A DNA stretch of 64,000 nt from CAZEHO01 sp964511945 (GTDB lineage Bacteria > Actinomycetota > Acidimicrobiia > Spongiisociales > UBA11373): the NCBI GenBank assembly GCA_964511945.1, contig CAZEHO010000005.1, positions 1-64,000 of the forward strand. Reading direction: 5' to 3'. The notes under the pieces were generated by a model. It saw only the letters and a list, made by a program, of their open reading frames with translations, ran no database searches and was not told where the DNA came from. Of this stretch, positions 54,332 through 62,962 are shown one piece after another (position 1 is the stretch's first letter; every line of letters starts with the position of its first letter). The position numbers were made by a program, and so were the translations under genes.

Positions 54332-55147
54332 TCAGGCCAGGTTGCGGTCGATCCAGCCGGCCAGCGTGTCCACCATGACCGCGCCCCCGTCCTCGTTGTG
54401 CGGTTCGTGACGGAACTCCGGGAACACGATGCGCTTCACCCCCGGGACGCCGTCGAGGAACTCGCCGCTGGCGGGCGGCACCAGAGTGTCCTCTGCCCCG
54501 TGGATGACCAGAGTCGGGACGGGCAGGCCCGCCTTGCACGCTGCTGTGGTGGGCTGCATGACGGCCAGGAACTCGGCTCCGAGGCGGGTCGTGGTCTTGG
54601 TGCATACCAGCGGATCGGCGAAGTACGCCTCCCCCACCTTCGGATCTCTGGAGAGTTGCTCCCCCATGATGTCATTCGGCAGCGAGAGCTTCGGAGCGAC
54701 TCGCGAGAGCACGCGGGCGGCAACCTTCTTGATCACAGGGACGTCGGCGTCGAGGACCGGGGCGGAAACCGCGAGCAGGCTCGGGGAGGTCCTGCGGCTG
54801 ATGGCATACGCCAGACCGATGAGCCCCCCGAGCGAATGGCCGAAGAGGACCGTTGGGGCATCCAGTCCGGCGACGTCGCCGAGCCGTTCCGCGACGTGGT
54901 CGAGGTAGACGTCGAAGCGATCGACGTAAGCCCGCGCCCCGCCCGAGGAACCGAAACCGGGCAGGTCGAAGGCGTGAACGGCGAAACCGCGCCCGGCAAG
55001 GGCGGCGCCTACGTGCTCGTAGCGGCCGCTGTGCTCACCGAGGCCGTGAACGATCAGGATCCCGGCGCGGGGCGTCCCTGCGGCTTCCCACCGACGGGTC
55101 AGGATATCGGTGCCGTCGAAAGCGGTGATACGGGTGGTCATGCTCAT
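54332..55147 (-). CDS. Alpha/beta hydrolase, monoacylglycerol lipase-like
   Basis: 271 residues. Oxyanion HGLGEHSGRYEHVGAALAGR, nucleophile elbow FGHSLGG, catalytic Asp in VIHGAEDTLVP and His in FRHEPHNED. The HGxxEHSxRY start is the monoglyceride lipase/lysophospholipase (Hydrolase_4) signature. It would release fatty acids from monoacylglycerols. ATG at 55147 overlaps the stop of the polyphosphate glucokinase (ATGA). Confidence 0.9.
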   Translation of the reverse strand: MSMTTRITAFDGTDILTRRWEAAGTPRAGILIVHGLGEHSGRYEHVGAALAGRGFAVHAFDLPGFGSSGGARAYVDRFDVYLDHVAERLGDVAGLDAPTVLFGHSLGGLIGLAYAISRRTSPSLLAVSAPVLDADVPVIKKVAARVLSRVAPKLSLPNDIMGEQLSRDPKVGEAYFADPLVCTKTTTRLGAEFLAVMQPTTAACKAGLPVPTLVIHGAEDTLVPPASGEFLDGVPGVKRIVFPEFRHEPHNEDGGAVMVDTLAGWIDRNLA

Positions 55148-55899
55148 GGCTGGTCTCCTCGTGAGGCGGCCAGGGCCACACCGGCGATCCCGGCGTTGTT
55201 GCGCAGGGCGGCCGGGACGATCGGAGCGCGGGTTTCGAGGAGATGAAGGAACTTCTCATGCTTGCGGCTGATGCCACCGCCGAAGATGAACAGCGCAGGC
55301 CACAACAACGACTCGACATACTGCATGTAGGCCGAAGCCCGCTCCGCCCATTCCGCCCAGCTCAGCTGCTCCACTTCCCTGGCATTCGATGACGCTCGCA
55401 ACTCGGCGCTGTCTCCCCACATCTCCAGGTGGCCGAGTTCGGTGTTCGATACCAGCTCTCCATTGGCGAACACCGCGCTGCCGATCCCCGTTCCGAACGT
55501 CAGAAGAATGACGACCCCGTTGCGCGCCGGATGGTCCTTTCCGACGCCCCACGCCATTTCCGCAATGCCCGCGGCATCGGCATCGTTCATCAGCGTGACC
55601 GGACGCTCGAGACGCTTTGCCAGGTACTCGGTTCCCTTTCCGATCCAGGCATCATCGATGTTCGCCGCGGTGTGCAGCACGCCGTCCTGGACGGGCCCGG
55701 GAAGGGTGCACCCGATCGGGCCGTCCCACTCCGCCATCGCCACGACCTCTGCGATCGTTTCGACGACAGCCTTGGGTTTCGACGGCCGCGGCGTCTTGAG
55801 CTTCCGGCGCTCCCCGATCAGCTGCCCGGTGGCCAGGTCGACGACTCCACCCTTGATGCCGGAACCGCCGACGTCAACCCCGAGCATTCGGTCGCTCAT
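55144..55899 (-). CDS. ppgK: Polyphosphate glucokinase
   Basis: 251 residues, ROK-type. Phosphate loop LGVDVGGSGIKGGVVDLATG, catalytic Asp in LMNDADAAG, ILLTFGTGIGSAVFANGELV and the Glu of NTELGHLEMWG, then FIFGGGISRKHEKFLHLL. It phosphorylates glucose with polyphosphate (or ATP). ATG at 55899 shares one base with the stop of gcvPB (TGATG), giving an operon gcvT-gcvPA-gcvPB-ppgK-lipase. Confidence 0.92.
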   Translation of the reverse strand: MSDRMLGVDVGGSGIKGGVVDLATGQLIGERRKLKTPRPSKPKAVVETIAEVVAMAEWDGPIGCTLPGPVQDGVLHTAANIDDAWIGKGTEYLAKRLERPVTLMNDADAAGIAEMAWGVGKDHPARNGVVILLTFGTGIGSAVFANGELVSNTELGHLEMWGDSAELRASSNAREVEQLSWAEWAERASAYMQYVESLLWPALFIFGGGISRKHEKFLHLLETRAPIVPAALRNNAGIAGVALAASRGDQP

Positions 55900-57395
55900 C
55901 AGTCCTCCGACTGGTCGTCCCACGTGAGGATGGGTCGGCGCGCCGCCAGGGCGTCGTCGGGGCGGCTCACCGGAGTGAAGTGGGGCGATTCGATGATCTC
56001 CTCCGGATTGGTGTTGGCGGTCGCTGCGATATCCGCCAGCGCATCGGCGAGGGCATGGAGCGTCTCGAGGGACTCGGTCTCCGTGGGTTCGATCATGAGC
56101 GCCTCGTCGATGACGAGGGGGAAGTAGACGGTCGGGGCGTGGAAACCACGATCGAGCAGCGCCTTCACGACGTCCATCGCCCGGACCCCGGTTGCCTTCT
56201 TCAGTTGGGTTGCCGAGGCGACGAACTCATGCATGCATGGCGCCGGATACGGCATGTCGTACGAATCCGTGACCAGGTGCTGTAGGTAGCGGGCATTCAA
56301 TACCGAGCGTTCGGCGACCCGTCGCAACCCGGCGCCGCCCAGGCCCCGCATGTAGACGAGCGCCCGCAAGACGACCAGCGCGTTGCCGTGGTTGCCGTGG
56401 ACCCGGCCGATGGAGCGTGCAGGCATCGTCCAGTGCAGAACACCTGAATCGTCTGCCGACGGGATCGGACCGGGGAGGAAGTCGACGAGCCGATCGGTGA
56501 CCGCCACCGGTCCCGATCCGGGGCCGCCGCCGCCGTGCGGCGTGGCGAAGGTCTTGTGGAGGTTGGAGTGGACGATGTCGAAGCCCATGTCACCGGGGCG
56601 GGCAATTCCCATGACCGCGTTGAGGTTGGCGCCGTCGTAGTAGACGAGGCCGTCGGTGTCGTGGATGACCTCTGCGATGCTGCAGATCTCGTCCTCGAAC
56701 AGCCCGATCGTGTTCGGGTTGGTGAGCATCAGCCCGGCGGTGTCCTCATCCACCAGGCCTCGCAGCGCCTCCAGATCGACCATCCCGCGCTCATTCGATG
56801 GAACGTGGACTGCGCGGTATCCGCCCAGTGTCACCGAGGCCGGATTGGTGCCGTGGGCCGAGTCGGGGATCAGGACCGTGCCTCTGGGGCGCCCGTTCGC
56901 CTCGTGATACGCCCGCATGATGAGCAGCCCGGTCAACTCGCCGGCGGCGCCGGCGGGTGGCTGGAATGTGGCCCGGGCCATGCCCGTGAGTTCACAGAGG
57001 ATTGCCTCGGCCTCAGCGAGCACCGCCAGCATGCCCTGGGTGAGATCGGACGGCGTGGCGGGATGGAGGTTGCGGAAGCCCGGATGTTCGGCGGCCCAAT
57101 CGGCGATCTTGGGGTTGTACTTCATGGTGCAGGAGCCCAGTGGGTACGCGCCGAGGTCGACGGCGAAGTTGCGGTGGGCGAGCCGGGTGAAGTGACCGAC
57201 GAGATCCCGCTCCGACACCTCCGGGAGCGCCGGCGGCGCAGCAGCGGCCCCAGGAAGCTGCAGATTCTGTTCGGGCACATCGAGCGACGGCAGCGACCAT
57301 GCCCTCCGCCCGGGCGATGAGAGGTCGGCCAGCGTCGGCTCGGCGGCACCACCCATGAGGGGCGTCGCGGTCGAACGGCCTCCCGGTTCAGGCAT
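55899..57395 (-). CDS. gcvPB: Glycine dehydrogenase (decarboxylating) subunit 2
   Basis: 498 residues, C-terminal half of the P protein. YPLGSCTMKYNPKIADWAA, IPDSAHGTNPASVTLGGYRA, YDGANLNAVMGIARPGDMGF and the PLP lysine Lys281 in NLHKTFATPHGGGGPG. With GcvPA it decarboxylates glycine and loads the aminomethyl group on GcvH lipoate. The ATG at 57395 overlaps the end of gcvPA by 8 nt. It was chosen over an upstream in-frame ATG at 57443, inside gcvPA. Confidence 0.93.
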   Translation of the reverse strand: MPEPGGRSTATPLMGGAAEPTLADLSSPGRRAWSLPSLDVPEQNLQLPGAAAAPPALPEVSERDLVGHFTRLAHRNFAVDLGAYPLGSCTMKYNPKIADWAAEHPGFRNLHPATPSDLTQGMLAVLAEAEAILCELTGMARATFQPPAGAAGELTGLLIMRAYHEANGRPRGTVLIPDSAHGTNPASVTLGGYRAVHVPSNERGMVDLEALRGLVDEDTAGLMLTNPNTIGLFEDEICSIAEVIHDTDGLVYYDGANLNAVMGIARPGDMGFDIVHSNLHKTFATPHGGGGPGSGPVAVTDRLVDFLPGPIPSADDSGVLHWTMPARSIGRVHGNHGNALVVLRALVYMRGLGGAGLRRVAERSVLNARYLQHLVTDSYDMPYPAPCMHEFVASATQLKKATGVRAMDVVKALLDRGFHAPTVYFPLVIDEALMIEPTETESLETLHALADALADIAATANTNPEEIIESPHFTPVSRPDDALAARRPILTWDDQSED

Positions 57396-58722
57396 CGGAG
57401 AGCACCTCCTCGAGCGCATCGACGTAGCCGTCGAGCTCCGCACGGGTGCGGAGCTCGGTCACGGCGATGAGCAGGCCACCCGGGAACTCCGGGTAATCGT
57501 CCGGGAGCGGGATGCCGGCGAGGTAGCCACGCTCGGCCATCGCGGCAACCACCGCGTGCGGATCGTGGGGAAGGAGCACCGCAAACTCGCGGGCGAATGG
57601 GGCGTCGCTCGCCGCCTTGACGCCGGGCAGTTGCTCCAGCCTCCGTGCCAGGTAGTGCGCCTTCTGCACCGACTGTCGACCGGTTTCGGCCAGGCCGTCG
57701 GGGCCCAACCAGCCGAGATGCACTGCTGCGGCGATGGCGTTCAGGCTCTGGTTGGTGCAGATGTTCGACGATGCCTTCTCGCGGCGGATGTCCTGCTCCC
57801 GGGTTCGCAGCGTGAGCGTGTAGGCGGTCCGGCCGTCGCGATCGACGGTGCGTCCGGCAAGGCGCCCCGGAACCTTGCGCATCAAGTTGCGGGAGGTGGC
57901 GAAGATCCCGAGCACCGGCCCGCCGAACGACATTGGATTGCCGAGCGGCTGCCCCTCTGCGAAGGCGATGTCGCACCCGGCATCTCCCGGAGAGCGCAGC
58001 ACTCCGAGCAGCATGGGGTCGACCTCGGCGATCGCCAGCGCCCCGGCTGCCCCGGCCATCTCGACCGCAGCCTGGTAGTCCTCGATGACGCCGAGATAGT
58101 TGGGTTGGGCGAGGATCACCGCGGCAGGGGGCGGGACCGCATCGGGCGCCCATGCCGTGGTGCCTGCCACGAGTGGGTGCTCGACGACCTCGATGTCGCG
58201 GGCGGCGGCGAAGGTTGTGATCACCGAGCGGGTGGCAGGGTGCACGCCACGCGAAACCCACACCGCATCACGACGGGTCGCTCCGACCGCCAGATTCACG
58301 GCTTCGAGGCCTGCCGTCGGTCCGTCGTAGAGAGATGCATTGGCGACGGGGAGCCCGGTGATCGAGGCAATCATCGACTGGTACTCGAAGAGCGCCTGCA
58401 GCACACCTTGCGCCACTTCGCTCTGATACGGCGTGTAGGACGTGACGAACTCGGGTCGCATGGTGAGGCTGCGGACCACCGGTGGTAGGTAGTGGTCGTA
58501 GATCCCGCCGCCGGCAAAGCAGATGAGATCGGCCGTGTTGCGGGCCGCCAGCGCATCCACATGAGCGGCGATCTCCGGCTCGGACAGCGGCGCCGGCAGA
58601 TCGAGTTCGGTATCGCTCCGGATCTCAGGAGGGAGATGGACGAACAGATCGTCCACCGCGCCGAGACCAAGGCGCTCCAGCATGGTGGCCACATCTGCGT
58701 CGGTGTGCGGTGTGAAGTCCAT
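57388..58722 (-). CDS. gcvPA: Glycine dehydrogenase (decarboxylating) subunit 1
   Basis: 444 residues, N-terminal half of the split P protein. CFAGGGIYDHYLPPVVRSL, EFVTSYTPYQSEVAQGVLQA, FEYQSMIASITGLPVANASL and NICTNQSLNAIAAAVHLGWL. ATG at 58722 overlaps the gcvT stop by one base (TGATG). Split gcvPA/gcvPB is the bacterial heterotetramer form. Confidence 0.93.
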   Translation of the reverse strand: MDFTPHTDADVATMLERLGLGAVDDLFVHLPPEIRSDTELDLPAPLSEPEIAAHVDALAARNTADLICFAGGGIYDHYLPPVVRSLTMRPEFVTSYTPYQSEVAQGVLQALFEYQSMIASITGLPVANASLYDGPTAGLEAVNLAVGATRRDAVWVSRGVHPATRSVITTFAAARDIEVVEHPLVAGTTAWAPDAVPPPAAVILAQPNYLGVIEDYQAAVEMAGAAGALAIAEVDPMLLGVLRSPGDAGCDIAFAEGQPLGNPMSFGGPVLGIFATSRNLMRKVPGRLAGRTVDRDGRTAYTLTLRTREQDIRREKASSNICTNQSLNAIAAAVHLGWLGPDGLAETGRQSVQKAHYLARRLEQLPGVKAASDAPFAREFAVLLPHDPHAVVAAMAERGYLAGIPLPDDYPEFPGGLLIAVTELRTRAELDGYVDALEEVLSDA

Positions 58723-59777
58723 CAGATGAAGGGAGGATCCTGGCGCGCCGCGGTCTCCCAATTGCCGCGAATCTGAACCTCTAGCGTATCGTGATCGCCG
58801 GGAGGCGGTGCCACATATCCCATGCCGATGCCGACCTCGAGGGTCGGGCTGAAGTTCCCGCTCGTCACCCGACCTTCTGCGGTTCCACAACGCATCGGAT
58901 ACCCGTGGCGGCCGATCGTACGGCCCTCGAACCGGAAACCGATCAGGCGTTTCGAGATGCCGTTGGCGCACTGGTCCTCGAGAACGTCACGTCCGACGAA
59001 GTCGTGATCCCACCCGACGACCCAGCCGAGTCCGGCCTCCAGTGGTGTTGTCGACAGGTCGAGATCCTGGCCCCAGAGGGGATAGCCCATCTCGAGGCGG
59101 AGGGTGTCGCGAGCCCCGAGCCCAACCGGGTGCGCTCCGGCGTCACACAGCGCCTCGAACAGGCCGCCGGCGATGGCGGCATCGGCCATGATCTCACCGC
59201 CCTTCTCGCCGGTGTATCCGGTCCCGGCGGCGAGCAACTCGTGACCCTGCCAGTCGAGCGTTGTCACCCGGAACCTTCCGGGCCGCCACCCGAGGACCAA
59301 CTCGAGCAGTTCGGGCGCCCGAGGTCCCTGGACCGCGAGGAACGCGGTCGCCTCTCGTCCCCGCTCGATAGTCACACCGTCGGGTGCACCGGCCTCGAAC
59401 CCGGCGATCACTCGGTCGTAGTTGGCTCCGTTGGGAAGCACCCAGTAGTCCTCGTCGTCGAGGCGCCAGATGATGATGTCGTCGATGATCCCGGCCCCGG
59501 GCGTGAGCATCATCGTGTACTGGCAGCGGCCCGGGTCGATCTCGCGGATGTCGTTGCACAGGAGGCGCCCGATGAGTGTCGTGGCCCCGTCGCCCGCGAG
59601 GTGAAAGCGGCCCAGATGCGACACGTCGAAAACACCCACGTCGGAGCGGACGGCGGCGTGCTCGGCGAGGGTCCCCTGGTACTGGACCGGCATCGACCAG
59701 CCGGCGAAGTCGACGAATCTGGCGCCGAGACGTTCGTGGTGGTCGTGTAGCGGAGATCGCGTCGGCACCGAAGTCAC
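58722..59777 (-). CDS. gcvT: Aminomethyltransferase (T protein)
   Basis: 351 residues. SPLHDHHERLGARFVDFAGW, VGVFDVSHLGRFHLAGDGAT, GTGYTGEKGGEIMADAAIAG, LGARDTLRLEMGYPLWGQDL and a C-terminal GRVTSGNFSPTLEVGIGMGY. It moves the methylene group from GcvH to tetrahydrofolate. GTG start with TAGCAT 7 nt upstream (leaderless), leaving no room for a glycine riboswitch. gcvH is not in this operon. Confidence 0.93.
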   Translation of the reverse strand: MTSVPTRSPLHDHHERLGARFVDFAGWSMPVQYQGTLAEHAAVRSDVGVFDVSHLGRFHLAGDGATTLIGRLLCNDIREIDPGRCQYTMMLTPGAGIIDDIIIWRLDDEDYWVLPNGANYDRVIAGFEAGAPDGVTIERGREATAFLAVQGPRAPELLELVLGWRPGRFRVTTLDWQGHELLAAGTGYTGEKGGEIMADAAIAGGLFEALCDAGAHPVGLGARDTLRLEMGYPLWGQDLDLSTTPLEAGLGWVVGWDHDFVGRDVLEDQCANGISKRLIGFRFEGRTIGRHGYPMRCGTAEGRVTSGNFSPTLEVGIGMGYVAPPPGDHDTLEVQIRGNWETAARQDPPFI

Positions 59778-59784
59778 GAACTCG

Positions 59785-59790
59785 ATGCTA
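59785..59790 (-). promoter_or_regulatory. Probable -10 box of a leaderless promoter (gcvT operon)
   Basis: TAGCAT on the minus strand, 7 nt before the GTG at 59777. Just upstream, at 59793-59824, a hairpin (CACCGC/GCGGTG) follows the end of the neighbouring gene. Confidence 0.45.
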
Positions 59791-59830
59791 CCGGCTCACC
59801 GCAGCAGGGCGCGGTGGCAAAGCCAAACCG

Positions 59831-60304
59831 CTATCCGGCTTCTTCCAACTCGCTGAGATTGAACACCTGGGGCGGCCCCGGAATCCGGGTCGGAGCCGGC
59901 GGTGTTTCGTCCTCGGCGGGTTCGAGCCCGTACTTGATGAGCAGGTGGAGGTAGTCGCGCTGATAGAAGATCTTGCAGTCGACATCCGGGTAGTGCTCCC
60001 GGAGCATTCGGACCTTGCGGTTCTTCTTCGTCACCAGCTTCTGGTTCATCGTCGTGATCTCGATGAACGTCTCTTCCTCGGGGAGGTAGAAATCGGGTGT
60101 GAAGGACCGGGTGACGTTGCCGTCCTGGTCGAACTCGATGGGAAACGAGCGCGGCTCGTATTCCCAGTCGATGGCGTAGAAGTCCAGCAGACGGGCGAAC
60201 TGCTGCTCGCTGGCGTGGGCGAACTCCACCCCGTCGGCAGGCGAAGTGAAGCCGTCGTGTCGGTCCGTCAGGGTGCTACGCCTCCATCGTGGCGTCTGCC
60301 ACAC
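59831..60304 (-). CDS. Predicted nuclease-like protein of unknown function
   Basis: 157 residues. The middle reads EQQFARLLDFYAIDWEYEPR, SFTPDFYLPEEETFIEITTM, then NQKLVTKKNRKVRMLREHYP. The TPDFxL-x6-IEI-x-K pattern resembles a PD-(D/E)xK nuclease core (Holliday-junction-resolvase/very-short-patch type), but this is inference. The GTG start at 60304 overlaps the upstream MerR gene by 29 nt, so the two are coupled. Confidence 0.7.
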   Translation of the reverse strand: MWQTPRWRRSTLTDRHDGFTSPADGVEFAHASEQQFARLLDFYAIDWEYEPRSFPIEFDQDGNVTRSFTPDFYLPEEETFIEITTMNQKLVTKKNRKVRMLREHYPDVDCKIFYQRDYLHLLIKYGLEPAEDETPPAPTRIPGPPQVFNLSELEEAG

Positions 60305-60758
60305 TCACCGCCACCACCTGTTCCGGGAACAGTCGGTGAATCTCCCCTTCAAGCTCTCTCTGGACCGGTCCGACTGCGATGCCGAACACACCCTGGCCCC
60401 GCCGGAAGACGTCGACGACCTCGTCGGCGCTTTGCGCGGCATAGATGGTGGCCCCGTCGGAGAGCAGCGTCACGTCGGCGAGTGGCCGGTCGCTACTGAA
60501 TTGTTCACGCAGGATCTCCATGGCCTGACGGATCTTCTTCAGACTCATGCCCGCATCGAGCAGTCGTTTGATCACACGAAGCTGGACGACATCCTGGAAC
60601 GAGTACAGACGCTGAGATCCGGACCCGTGCGCCGTCTGAATCGACGGTGTCAGCAGTCCGGTCCTGGCCCAGTAGTCCAACTGTCGGTATGTGATCCCGA
60701 CGATCTTGCAGACCTGCGGCGCCCGATACCCATGTTCCTGTGCCACGGTCACGCTCAC
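60276..60758 (-). CDS. MerR-family regulator (Rv1828/FtsR-like)
   Basis: 160 residues. N-terminal winged helix YRAPQVCKIVGITYRQLDYW, ARTGLLTPSIQTAHGSGSQR, LYSFQDVVQLRVIKRLLDAG; then a helix (MSLKKIRQAMEILREQF) and a C-terminal beta domain of the Rv1828 type, without metal-binding cysteines. In mycobacteria this regulator lies beside a bifunctional nuclease gene, which is also close here. GTG at 60758 has GGGGGAGG upstream. Promoter and palindromes lie at 60771-60840. Confidence 0.87.
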   Translation of the reverse strand: MSVTVAQEHGYRAPQVCKIVGITYRQLDYWARTGLLTPSIQTAHGSGSQRLYSFQDVVQLRVIKRLLDAGMSLKKIRQAMEILREQFSSDRPLADVTLLSDGATIYAAQSADEVVDVFRRGQGVFGIAVGPVQRELEGEIHRLFPEQVVAVSVADATMEA

Positions 60759-60770
60759 CTCCCCCGGAGC

Positions 60771-60803
60771 TTACACGACCGTAATTCCGTCCCTGGGAAC
60801 TAC
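60771..60803. promoter_or_regulatory. Overlapping inverted repeats in the MerR gene leader
   Basis: TTAC-N6-GTAA (60771-60784) and, overlapping it, GTAATTCC-N7-GGAACTAC (60781-60803, one mismatch). Both lie between the probable -10 and the start codon, a good place for an autoregulatory operator. Confidence 0.5.
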
Positions 60804-60810
60804 CGACGTG

Positions 60811-60840
60811 AAACTAGAAGTGCCGATGGGTGGTTGTCAA
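60811..60840 (-). promoter_or_regulatory. Promoter of the MerR gene
   Basis: Minus strand TTGACA (60835-60840) and TAGTTT (60811-60816) with an 18-nt spacer. A DnaA-box-like TTGTCCACA (60848-60856) is just upstream. Confidence 0.6.
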
Positions 60841-60894
60841 CAACCCCTGTGGACAAGTCGGCCGGGCGGCTTCCGGCTTGAGCACTGGGACCGA

Positions 60895-61890
60895 TCACTC
60901 GAGCAGGGCGCGCAAAGCGTCGAGTTGCTCTTGAGAGCCCATCCCGAGGAGGGTGAAGCCGGGCTCGATCCTCATCTCCGGAGGCGGGTTGAAGGTGAGC
61001 TGGCCGCTGGGCTCCTCGATCGCCACGACCATCGCACCGGTTTCCTCCCGGATCCGGGAGTCGCGCAGCGCCCGCCCCTGGAGTGCAGAAGCAGGCTGCA
61101 CGCCGAACTCCTCGATCTGCAACTGGATCAGCTTCCCGTGGAGGATCAGGTCGACGTATTCGTCCAGCCGGGGCTGGGCGGCGAGTTGGGCAAGCCGCTC
61201 GGCCCCCACTCGCTGCGGTGCAACCACCCGGTCTGCTCCGGCGAGCTGCAGCTTGTCGATGGAGGCGGCTTCGGACGCCCGTGCCAGCACCAGCAGATCG
61301 CTGCGCCGGTGGCGGGCGGAGAGCACGATGACCAGGTTGTCGGCGTCTGATCGAACGCAGGCGATGAGGGCGCGAGCCGATTCGATGTTCGCCTCGGTGA
61401 GGGCGGCATCGCTGGTGGCGTCGCCGGTGACGACGAGGGCACCTAGTTCATGGGCCTCTTCGGCGAGTTCCACATCCCGTTCGACGACCACCGTCGTGGC
61501 ACCTTCCGCCTCGAGGGCGTGCCAGGTGGCCCTCCCAACACGGCCGAAACCGCAGAGGATCACGTGCTGGTCGACTCTTGCGATCGCTTTCGCCATCCGT
61601 CTCCGCTCCCGCTCGCCGCCGAGGAACCGTTCCAAACCGATCTCGAGAGCGGTAGCGGCAGTGTAGAGGGCGGCCCCCACCCCGATGATGATGATGAAGA
61701 CCGTCAGGACCTGCCCGGCGACCGAGAGTTGGAACACCTCCCGGAAGCCCACCGTCGAGATCGTGATGATCGTCATGAAGATGGCGTCCAGAAAGGTGGC
61801 GCCCTCGATCAGCATGTAGCCGATCGATCCGAGAACCGTCATGATTACCAGCAGTCCGACCGCCCCGAGCAGTCGCTGCTCCCGGCTCAT
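60895..61890 (-). CDS. Potassium channel protein with RCK (TrkA-N/C) domains
   Basis: 331 residues. Two membrane helices flank the pore with filter TISTVGF (about 45). RCK_N (about 106-225) has the Rossmann motif VILCGFGRVGRATWHALEAE; TrkA-C is at about 245-331. This is a 2TM KtrAB/MthK-like channel gated by nucleotide or ions. ATG at 61890 overlaps the bifunctional nuclease stop (ATGA). Confidence 0.92.
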   Translation of the reverse strand: MSREQRLLGAVGLLVIMTVLGSIGYMLIEGATFLDAIFMTIITISTVGFREVFQLSVAGQVLTVFIIIIGVGAALYTAATALEIGLERFLGGERERRRMAKAIARVDQHVILCGFGRVGRATWHALEAEGATTVVVERDVELAEEAHELGALVVTGDATSDAALTEANIESARALIACVRSDADNLVIVLSARHRRSDLLVLARASEAASIDKLQLAGADRVVAPQRVGAERLAQLAAQPRLDEYVDLILHGKLIQLQIEEFGVQPASALQGRALRDSRIREETGAMVVAIEEPSGQLTFNPPPEMRIEPGFTLLGMGSQEQLDALRALLE

Positions 61891-62384
61891 GTAGGGGTTT
61901 CGAAGTCCTCGGGACTGACCGACTCGAGGAAGTTGCGGAAGCGGGCGATCTCGTCCTCTTCCGTCTCCTCATCCCGGATCTCGACACCGGCTTCCTCGAG
62001 CACGCTGGGGAACACGAAGATCGGAGATCCGGTCCGAGCGGCCAGTGCGATGGCGTCCGATGGCCGCGAGGACACGACGACCTCGGCGCCCTCGAGATCG
62101 AAGATGAGATCGGCGTAGTAGATGCCGTCCCGCAGTTCGGTGACCACGACCCGGTCAACTCGGGAGTGCAGCGCCTCGATAGTCAGTTGCAGCAGGTCAT
62201 GAGTCAGGGGGCGCTGTGGCTCGACACCCTCGAGAGCGAACGCGATGGCGGTGGCCTCGGTGGCACCGATCCAGATCGGCAGGAACCGCTGCCCTTCGAC
62301 CTCGCGCAGGAGCACGATCGGCTGATTGGTCGGCAGTTCGATCCGAACACCGACCAGTTCGACCGGAATCCCCTGATCAGTCAT
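61887..62384 (-). CDS. Bifunctional nuclease (BFN/DUF151) family protein
   Basis: 165 residues. VELVGVRIELPTNQPIVLLR, FLPIWIGATEATAIAFALEG, YYADLIFDLEGAEVVVSSRP and SDAIALAARTGSPIFV are DUF151 signatures, followed by an acidic tail (RDEETEEDEIARFRNFLESV). Plant relatives have DNase/RNase activity. The stop is coupled to the K+ channel gene and the start overlaps hpt (ATGA). Confidence 0.92.
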   Translation of the reverse strand: MTDQGIPVELVGVRIELPTNQPIVLLREVEGQRFLPIWIGATEATAIAFALEGVEPQRPLTHDLLQLTIEALHSRVDRVVVTELRDGIYYADLIFDLEGAEVVVSSRPSDAIALAARTGSPIFVFPSVLEEAGVEIRDEETEEDEIARFRNFLESVSPEDFETPT

Positions 62385-62962
62385 GCGCTCACATTATCAG
62401 GCGGCCCCGCGAAGGCTTCGCGGGTGACCACATCGGGATCGGCCTGGAATGCAGCCAGATCGAGGACCGCCCAGAGGCTGGGGAGATTGCGGTACCGGCC
62501 TTCCCAGTCGAGCCCGTAGCCGAGCAGGAACTCGTCGCCAACTTCGAAGCCCCGATACTCCAGCGGGACGTCGACGATGCGGCGGGTTTGCTTGTCCAGC
62601 AGGGTCACGGTGGCCAGCGAGGCGGGCTGCCGGGTGGAGAGCAGACCTCGTAGGTAGGACAGGGTGAGACCGGTGTCGACGATGTCTTCGACCAACACCA
62701 CATGCCGGCCCGCGATCGAGGTTGCGCTGTCGACCGCGATGTTGACCCGACCCTCACGGCCGAAGCGGGTGAGGCTGAGGAAATCGATGTCGAGTTGCGG
62801 CGGAAGCTGCCGGCTGAGATCGGCGAGGAATGGCACTGCCCCGTTCAGTACGCCGAGCAGGACCGGTTCGCGACCGGCGTAGTCGGCCCTGATCTCGGCC
62901 CCGAGTTCGGCGACCCGGGCGTGCAGAGTTGGGCGGTCGATCACCTCGGTGACGACATTCAC
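62381..62962 (-). CDS. hpt: Hypoxanthine phosphoribosyltransferase
   Basis: 193 residues. PRPP loop HVVLVEDIVDTGLTLSYL, substrate segment LLGVLNGAVPFLADLSRQL, and VGDEFLLGYGLDWEGRYRNL near the C-terminus. It makes IMP/GMP from hypoxanthine/guanine, linking with adenosine deaminase upstream in purine salvage. GTG at 62962 overlaps the upstream carboxypeptidase stop by 4 nt. Confidence 0.93.
   Translation of the reverse strand: MNVVTEVIDRPTLHARVAELGAEIRADYAGREPVLLGVLNGAVPFLADLSRQLPPQLDIDFLSLTRFGREGRVNIAVDSATSIAGRHVVLVEDIVDTGLTLSYLRGLLSTRQPASLATVTLLDKQTRRIVDVPLEYRGFEVGDEFLLGYGLDWEGRYRNLPSLWAVLDLAAFQADPDVVTREAFAGPPDNVSA

Noticed and set aside
59778..59830. Glycine riboswitch upstream of gcvT
   Set aside because: Only 53 nt separate the genes, the probable -10 lies 7 nt before the start, and no glycine-aptamer core is visible; only a plain hairpin is present.
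60848..60856. Replication origin, from a DnaA-box-like TTGTCCACA
   Set aside because: It is a single box without an AT-rich unwinding region and without dnaA/dnaN/gyrB neighbours.
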